Positions 15,086 through 18,165 of a DNA stretch of 18,165 nt are shown here, piece by piece (the first letter of the stretch is position 1; every line of letters begins with the position of its first letter). Both the position numbers and the translations under genes were made by a program. Source of the DNA: Candidatus Rifleibacteriota bacterium (GTDB taxonomy: Bacteria; Muiribacteriota; Ozemobacteria; Ozemobacterales; Ozemobacteraceae); assembly GCA_028691595.1 (NCBI GenBank), contig JAQUZA010000015.1, forward strand, positions 1 to 18,165, written 5' to 3'. A model generated the notes under the pieces. It ran no database searches, was not told the origin of the DNA, and saw nothing but the letters and a program-made list of their open reading frames with translations.

Positions 15086-16372
15086 TTATTCTATGGTTTC
15101 TACAAGGGTCAACTGGCTGACAAAATAGATTCCGTAGCCTTCGACAACTTCATCCTCGGTGATGGCAACATTCCCATCTTCAAGGTAACGCTTGCGATCC
15201 CTGATAATATTGAGAAGATCACGGGGATGAACAGCACGCAAACCGCGCTTGTCTCTTTTATACATGGTTAGAACCTGATCTATATTGGCCTGATCGAAGG
15301 TTAACCCAAGTTTTGAGCAGGTAGATTTCCAGATTTCAGTGAATTCTACCACGGTGGGGTTGCGCACGTTGATCTTATAGGGCAGTCGGCGTAGAAACGC
15401 ATCGTCAACGATCTTCATCGGGTCAAGGTTGGTACTGAACAGCACGATTTCATCGGTAGGAACTTCCATGCGCTGACCGCCCAGCACAAGATAGTCAACC
15501 TTGTTTTCAAGAGGAATGATGAAGCGGTTAAAAATTTCTTCGACTTCGCAGCGCTGACGACCAAGGTCGTCTATCAGCAGAACTCCACCGGTGGCTTTGA
15601 CCTGCGGCGGCGCATCGAAACAGCCAAATTTGATGTTGTATTTAACTTCGAGGTCTTCGAGGGTGAGTTCACCACCCGCAGTTATCAGAGGCGGGTTAAC
15701 GGCTACCCAGCGCTCATCGAGGCCTTCCATGTCAAAATTCTCAATGGGAACATGGCAACTGGGGTCAAAAATTCTCACCAGCTGGTTGCTGACTTCAACG
15801 GCATAAGGCACAACCATTGGTGGCAGGAGTTTTACAACCGAGCTACACAGAAAGGTTTTACCGTTGCCGGGGAAACCGTAAACAAAGGCCGGCTTTCTGG
15901 CACAGACTGCCTGACCGATCTGAAAAAGAACATCTTTGTAACCCAGGTGATGAGAAAACTTTTCTTCCATGAGCTTGCGATTGATCGAAAAGCTCTTTTT
16001 GCCCTCATCAAGCATTTTACGGGTTACCCTGATGTATTCGTCAAAACTTACCGGAACCGCACCCAGGTATTTATCGCGGTCGAGAATATTTTTAGCGCGC
16101 TCTGTTCCTTTGGGGTAAAGGCCATACTGGTAATCTGAGCCCATACCTGTGCCGCCGACCATGCCGACGATTTCGCCCTTTTTGAGTTCTGCAATTACAT
16201 TCTGAACTATCTCGGTATCAATCTTGAGAATCTTGGCCAGTTTGCGCGGCACTTCCTTGCCATGAACGTAGAGCTCTTTGATTATCTGGCTGTTGATAAT
16301 TTCGGGATCTATTTTAAGGTCTAACAGCGACTTTGCCTGAGCAGGAATAATACTTCGCAGATCGAGTGCCAT
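15086..16372 (-). CDS. AAA+ ATPase with N-terminal winged-helix region (MoxR-like)
   Basis: 428 residues. The N-terminal ~95 look like a winged helix-turn-helix (ELYVHGKEVPRKLAKIL, IVQNVIAELKKGEIVGMVG). The AAA+ core follows: Walker A GFPGNGKT (about 165-172), long insertions carrying PYAVEVSNQLVRIFDP and ERWVAVNPPLITAGGELTLE, Walker B GGVLLIDDLGRQ (about 261-272), sensor 1 LFSTNLDP (about 307-314) and a sensor 2 region after AFLRRLPYKI. From memory this layout is found in a widespread, poorly characterised AAA family related to MoxR-type chaperone ATPases that remodel protein complexes. Cytoplasmic. The start has an ideal GGAGG six bases upstream. It precedes the six-TM FHA-like gene, suggesting a membrane-linked remodelling unit. 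Substrate unknown; the wHTH may bind protein rather than DNA. Confidence 0.9.
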   Translation of the reverse strand: MALDLRSIIPAQAKSLLDLKIDPEIINSQIIKELYVHGKEVPRKLAKILKIDTEIVQNVIAELKKGEIVGMVGGTGMGSDYQYGLYPKGTERAKNILDRDKYLGAVPVSFDEYIRVTRKMLDEGKKSFSINRKLMEEKFSHHLGYKDVLFQIGQAVCARKPAFVYGFPGNGKTFLCSSVVKLLPPMVVPYAVEVSNQLVRIFDPSCHVPIENFDMEGLDERWVAVNPPLITAGGELTLEDLEVKYNIKFGCFDAPPQVKATGGVLLIDDLGRQRCEVEEIFNRFIIPLENKVDYLVLGGQRMEVPTDEIVLFSTNLDPMKIVDDAFLRRLPYKINVRNPTVVEFTEIWKSTCSKLGLTFDQANIDQVLTMYKRDKRGLRAVHPRDLLNIIRDRKRYLEDGNVAITEDEVVEGYGIYFVSQLTLVETIE

Positions 16373-16403
16373 AAGTTTCCTCCGTTTATTCTATTCTTGA
16401 TAT

Positions 16404-16432
16404 GGTATAACAGTTTTTAAAGCCACATTCAA
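16404..16432 (-). promoter_or_regulatory. Promoter of the AAA+ ATPase gene
   Basis: Minus strand: -35 TTGAAT (16427-16432), 17-base spacer, -10 TATACC (16404-16409) preceded by TG (extended -10). Predicted start near 16397, with a leader of about 25 bases carrying the GGAGG site. Confidence 0.5.
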
Positions 16433-16458
16433 CAGCCTGTTTTTATGGCAACTGTTGC
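16431..16458. repeat. Two small inverted repeats in the divergent promoter region
   Basis: AACAG-C-CTGTT (16431-16441) and GCAAC-T-GTTGC (16448-16458), both 5-bp arms around one base, between the opposing promoters. The first overlaps the leftward -35. They could be operator sites, but are short enough to be chance. Confidence 0.25.
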
Positions 16459-16470
16459 AGCTTTTGTTGC

Positions 16471-16498
16471 TTGAAACCGTGGCTGATTAAGTTATAAT
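16471..16498 (+). promoter_or_regulatory. Near-consensus promoter giving a leaderless start
   Basis: -35 TTGAAA (16471-16476), 16-base spacer, perfect -10 TATAAT (16493-16498). Counting seven bases on from the end of the -10 puts the expected transcription start at 16505, the A of the nucleotidyltransferase ATG. Confidence 0.7.
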
Positions 16499-16504
16499 GT
16501 GCGC

Positions 16505-17125
16505 ATGCAAAACACCACATTAAGTTCAATCGTTCTGCTTGCCGGTAATTCGACACGCATGGGGCAGCTCAAGCAGCACGTAGAGCTGGCCGGGCAGTCA
16601 TTTCTTCATCACATCATAAGCCGACTGAAGTTGCAAAAGACTCTTGAACGGCTCATCTTCGTGGGGCAACAAACTGATGTTGCAGCCCGAAACGAAGTAG
16701 AAGCCGCAGATGGTATCTGGGTAAGCAACCCGAAGCCTGAAGATGGCCCTTTAAGCTCAATAAGGCTTGCCCTCGGGAAAATTCAGCCATCGTCAGCAGT
16801 TCTTCTCTGGCCGGTTGACCACCCGATGATATCAGCAGCAACCGTCAGCCAGCTCATCGAAATCTGGCAGAAAAAACCTGATTTCATAACCGTGCCATCT
16901 GATGGGCAAAGGCGCGGGCATCCCGGCATCTACCCGGCCTGGTGTCAGCGGCTGTTCTGCGAAATTCCGCTTGAAGGTGGGGCCAGAAAAATAATGCAGC
17001 TTCACCCCGGGAGAATTCAATATCTAATGACCGACGACCCCTGGATTACCCGAAACCTGAACACCCCGGAGTCGCTTCAGGAAGCCACGGTCTATCTGGC
17101 CCACCAGTCTAAATCGGCTCGATGA
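16505..17125 (+). CDS. MobA/MocA-like nucleotidyltransferase
   Basis: 206 residues. A MobA-like NTP-transferase fold: N-terminal nucleotide-binding loop SIVLLAGNSTRMGQLKQ (family pattern L-AG-S-RMG--K), then EDGPLSSIRLAL, the metal-region motif WPVDHPMISAATV (P-D-P), GQRRGHPGIYP, and a C-terminal RNLNTPESLQE where relatives have DIDTPED. The family moves CMP or GMP to molybdopterin, or other nucleotides to sugar phosphates; the GHPG and PVDHP motifs favour the MocA (molybdenum cofactor cytidylyltransferase) branch, but no molybdenum genes are nearby, so the substrate is open. Cytoplasmic. The ATG at 16505 is preferred over the in-frame GTG at 16499, which lies upstream of the predicted transcription start. 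Its end overlaps the convergent response-regulator gene by 17 bases. Confidence 0.85.
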   Translation: MQNTTLSSIVLLAGNSTRMGQLKQHVELAGQSFLHHIISRLKLQKTLERLIFVGQQTDVAARNEVEAADGIWVSNPKPEDGPLSSIRLALGKIQPSSAVLLWPVDHPMISAATVSQLIEIWQKKPDFITVPSDGQRRGHPGIYPAWCQRLFCEIPLEGGARKIMQLHPGRIQYLMTDDPWITRNLNTPESLQEATVYLAHQSKSAR

Positions 17126-18165
17126 TCATCAGGGTGATGTCATCGGGAGTATGTGTGTCACCCAGCCAGCTCTTAAAGCTTTCGACAACAACCCGAACAG
17201 CCTCTTCAACCGATACATCTCTGGTGGTTTCGAGCAGCCTGAAAAACCTTTCGTCGCCAAAAAATTCATGACTGTCGGCTCGACGGGCCTCGGTGATGCC
17301 GTCAGAATACATGATTACACGGTCACCAGCTTCAAGCTGCACCACAAACTGCTCATATTTAAAATCTTCAGACAGACCCACCGGGACATTGCCTTCGGCA
17401 TGCACAACAATGCGCCCGTCATTTTTTTGAACGAGAAGCGGTGTATGACCGGCCCGACAGCAGGTAAGACGGCGCGTTTTCAGATCAAGAAGGCCGTAAA
17501 TCATGGTAAAATATTGATAATTATTCTTATGTAGCATGAATTCAGCATTCAGTTCATCCGTCACCGCAGAAGGAGCTCTGGGCGAACCGTCGGGCAGGAG
17601 AAGAATGCTGTTTGCTCCTTCCCAGGCCGAAAGCATTCTGTGAACCGTAACCGCAAGCATGGCCGACTGAATACCGTGCCCGGAAACATCTAGAATAAAC
17701 ATGGCAACCATGTTTTCACCCAGCGAAACAATGTTCAGCAGGTCGCCACCAATGTTTTCGCAGGGTTCATAAAACCAGGAAAATTTCAGTCCCGGGATGT
17801 TGATGCGGTCATCGGGGAGAAGGCTTCGTTGCAGGTGCCCGGCGGCTTCAAGATCTTCACGAAGTTCCTGAAGAATGTTGCTCACCTGCAGATTTTTTTC
17901 TTCAAGCTGGCGAGTAAGCTGTTCGAGCTCTTCTTCATGAAATTTTCGGTGATCAGTTTCTGATTTTAGCCGTAGCATCGATCTGATGCGTGCCAGAAGT
18001 TCTAGTTCGTTAATGGGTTTGGTAATATAATCGACAGCACCGGCCTCAAAAGCCTCGACCAGATCACTGGTCTCAGCACGGGCACTGACAACCAGAATTG
18101 GAATATCCTGATATTTTGCATGACTGCGAATCTCACGAATCGCTTCAATGCCTGTGATATCCGGC
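17109..18165 (-). CDS. Response regulator with SpoIIE/PP2C-type serine phosphatase output, partial
   Basis: 351 residues are visible; the N-terminus lies beyond the right edge. The visible part begins inside a receiver domain (PDITGIEAIREIRS, then ILVVSARAE with the switch Ser, and DYITKPI with the conserved Lys). The phospho-accepting Asp is expected a few residues upstream, outside the window. A coiled-coil linker follows (EEELEQLTRQLEEKNLQ), then the SpoIIE phosphatase domain: LQRSLLPD, ENIGGDLLN, FILDVSGHGIQSAMLA, VIMYSDGITEAR and the C-terminal DDITLMII; the metal-binding aspartates are present. Such RsbU-like proteins dephosphorylate anti-sigma-factor antagonists when the receiver is phosphorylated. 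The partner STAS or anti-sigma proteins are not in view. An internal Met at 17978 would start after the receiver and is not the true start. Confidence 0.93.
   Translation of the reverse strand, partial: PDITGIEAIREIRSHAKYQDIPILVVSARAETSDLVEAFEAGAVDYITKPINELELLARIRSMLRLKSETDHRKFHEEELEQLTRQLEEKNLQVSNILQELREDLEAAGHLQRSLLPDDRINIPGLKFSWFYEPCENIGGDLLNIVSLGENMVAMFILDVSGHGIQSAMLAVTVHRMLSAWEGANSILLLPDGSPRAPSAVTDELNAEFMLHKNNYQYFTMIYGLLDLKTRRLTCCRAGHTPLLVQKNDGRIVVHAEGNVPVGLSEDFKYEQFVVQLEAGDRVIMYSDGITEARRADSHEFFGDERFFRLLETTRDVSVEEAVRVVVESFKSWLGDTHTPDDITLMIIEPI

Noticed and set aside
17151..17534. 127-codon plus-strand open frame opposite the phosphatase domain
   Set aside because: The opposite strand encodes clear SpoIIE phosphatase motifs across the same bases.
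1..18165. tRNA, rRNA, CRISPR array, insertion sequence or prophage
   Set aside because: Read for cloverleaf-like arms, regularly spaced direct repeats, terminal inverted repeats with transposase and phage genes; none was seen by eye.

Overview
The window is ordinary chromosomal DNA, densely coded on both strands and rich in envelope and signalling genes. No rRNA, tRNA, CRISPR array, insertion sequence or phage gene was seen. The mix suggests a bacterium with a type IV pilus or type II secretion-like apparatus (three pseudopilin-like proteins) that also makes a pyruvylated cell-wall or S-layer glycan (a DUF5693-CsaB protein). Large HEAT-repeat proteins, a wHTH-AAA+ ATPase, an FHA-like membrane protein and a response regulator-phosphatase point to an uncultured-lineage genome. 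Candidatus Riflebacteria or a similar deep-branching phylum is a guess from gene style, not something the sequence proves.

Layout. (1) 1-6508, minus strand: a probable operon read right to left. It holds a possible 44-residue hydrophobic peptide, a 967-residue HEAT-repeat/transmembrane/TPR-like protein, an 848-residue PilX/GspK-like protein, a GspI-like prepilin, and a GspJ-like prepilin that runs off the left edge. (2) 6563-7911, plus strand: a sigma70-like promoter and an exported glycine-zipper protein of unknown function. (3) 7912-9489, plus strand: a strong promoter, adenosylhomocysteinase (the most certain call here) and an intrinsic terminator. (4) 9631-13150, minus strand: a promoter, a small exported protein, then an overlapping 1022-residue DUF5693/polysaccharide pyruvyl transferase. 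(5) 13163-14092, plus strand: a promoter, a structured leader, an unrecognised 242-residue soluble protein and a bidirectional terminator. (6) 14128-16432, minus strand: a promoter, a wHTH-AAA+ ATPase, a strong hairpin, then a six-TM protein ending in a degenerate FHA-like domain. (7) 16471-17125, plus strand: a near-consensus promoter that appears to start a leaderless mRNA for a MobA/MocA-like nucleotidyltransferase. (8) 17109-18165, minus strand: a receiver-SpoIIE phosphatase response regulator running off the right edge, whose 3' end overlaps the nucleotidyltransferase.

Functional themes. The left operon looks like the minor-pseudopilin (tip) module of a pilus or secretion machine, with an unusual HEAT-repeat membrane partner. 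The CsaB-type protein and its small exported neighbour point to surface-glycan modification. The AAA+/FHA-like pair and the PP2C-type phosphatase suggest protein-level signalling. Adenosylhomocysteinase serves the methylation cycle and has its own transcription unit. No single known defence or mobile system is present. The less familiar elements are the HEAT/pseudopilin operon, the AAA+-hairpin-FHA pair, the orphan 242-residue protein and the predicted leaderless gene.
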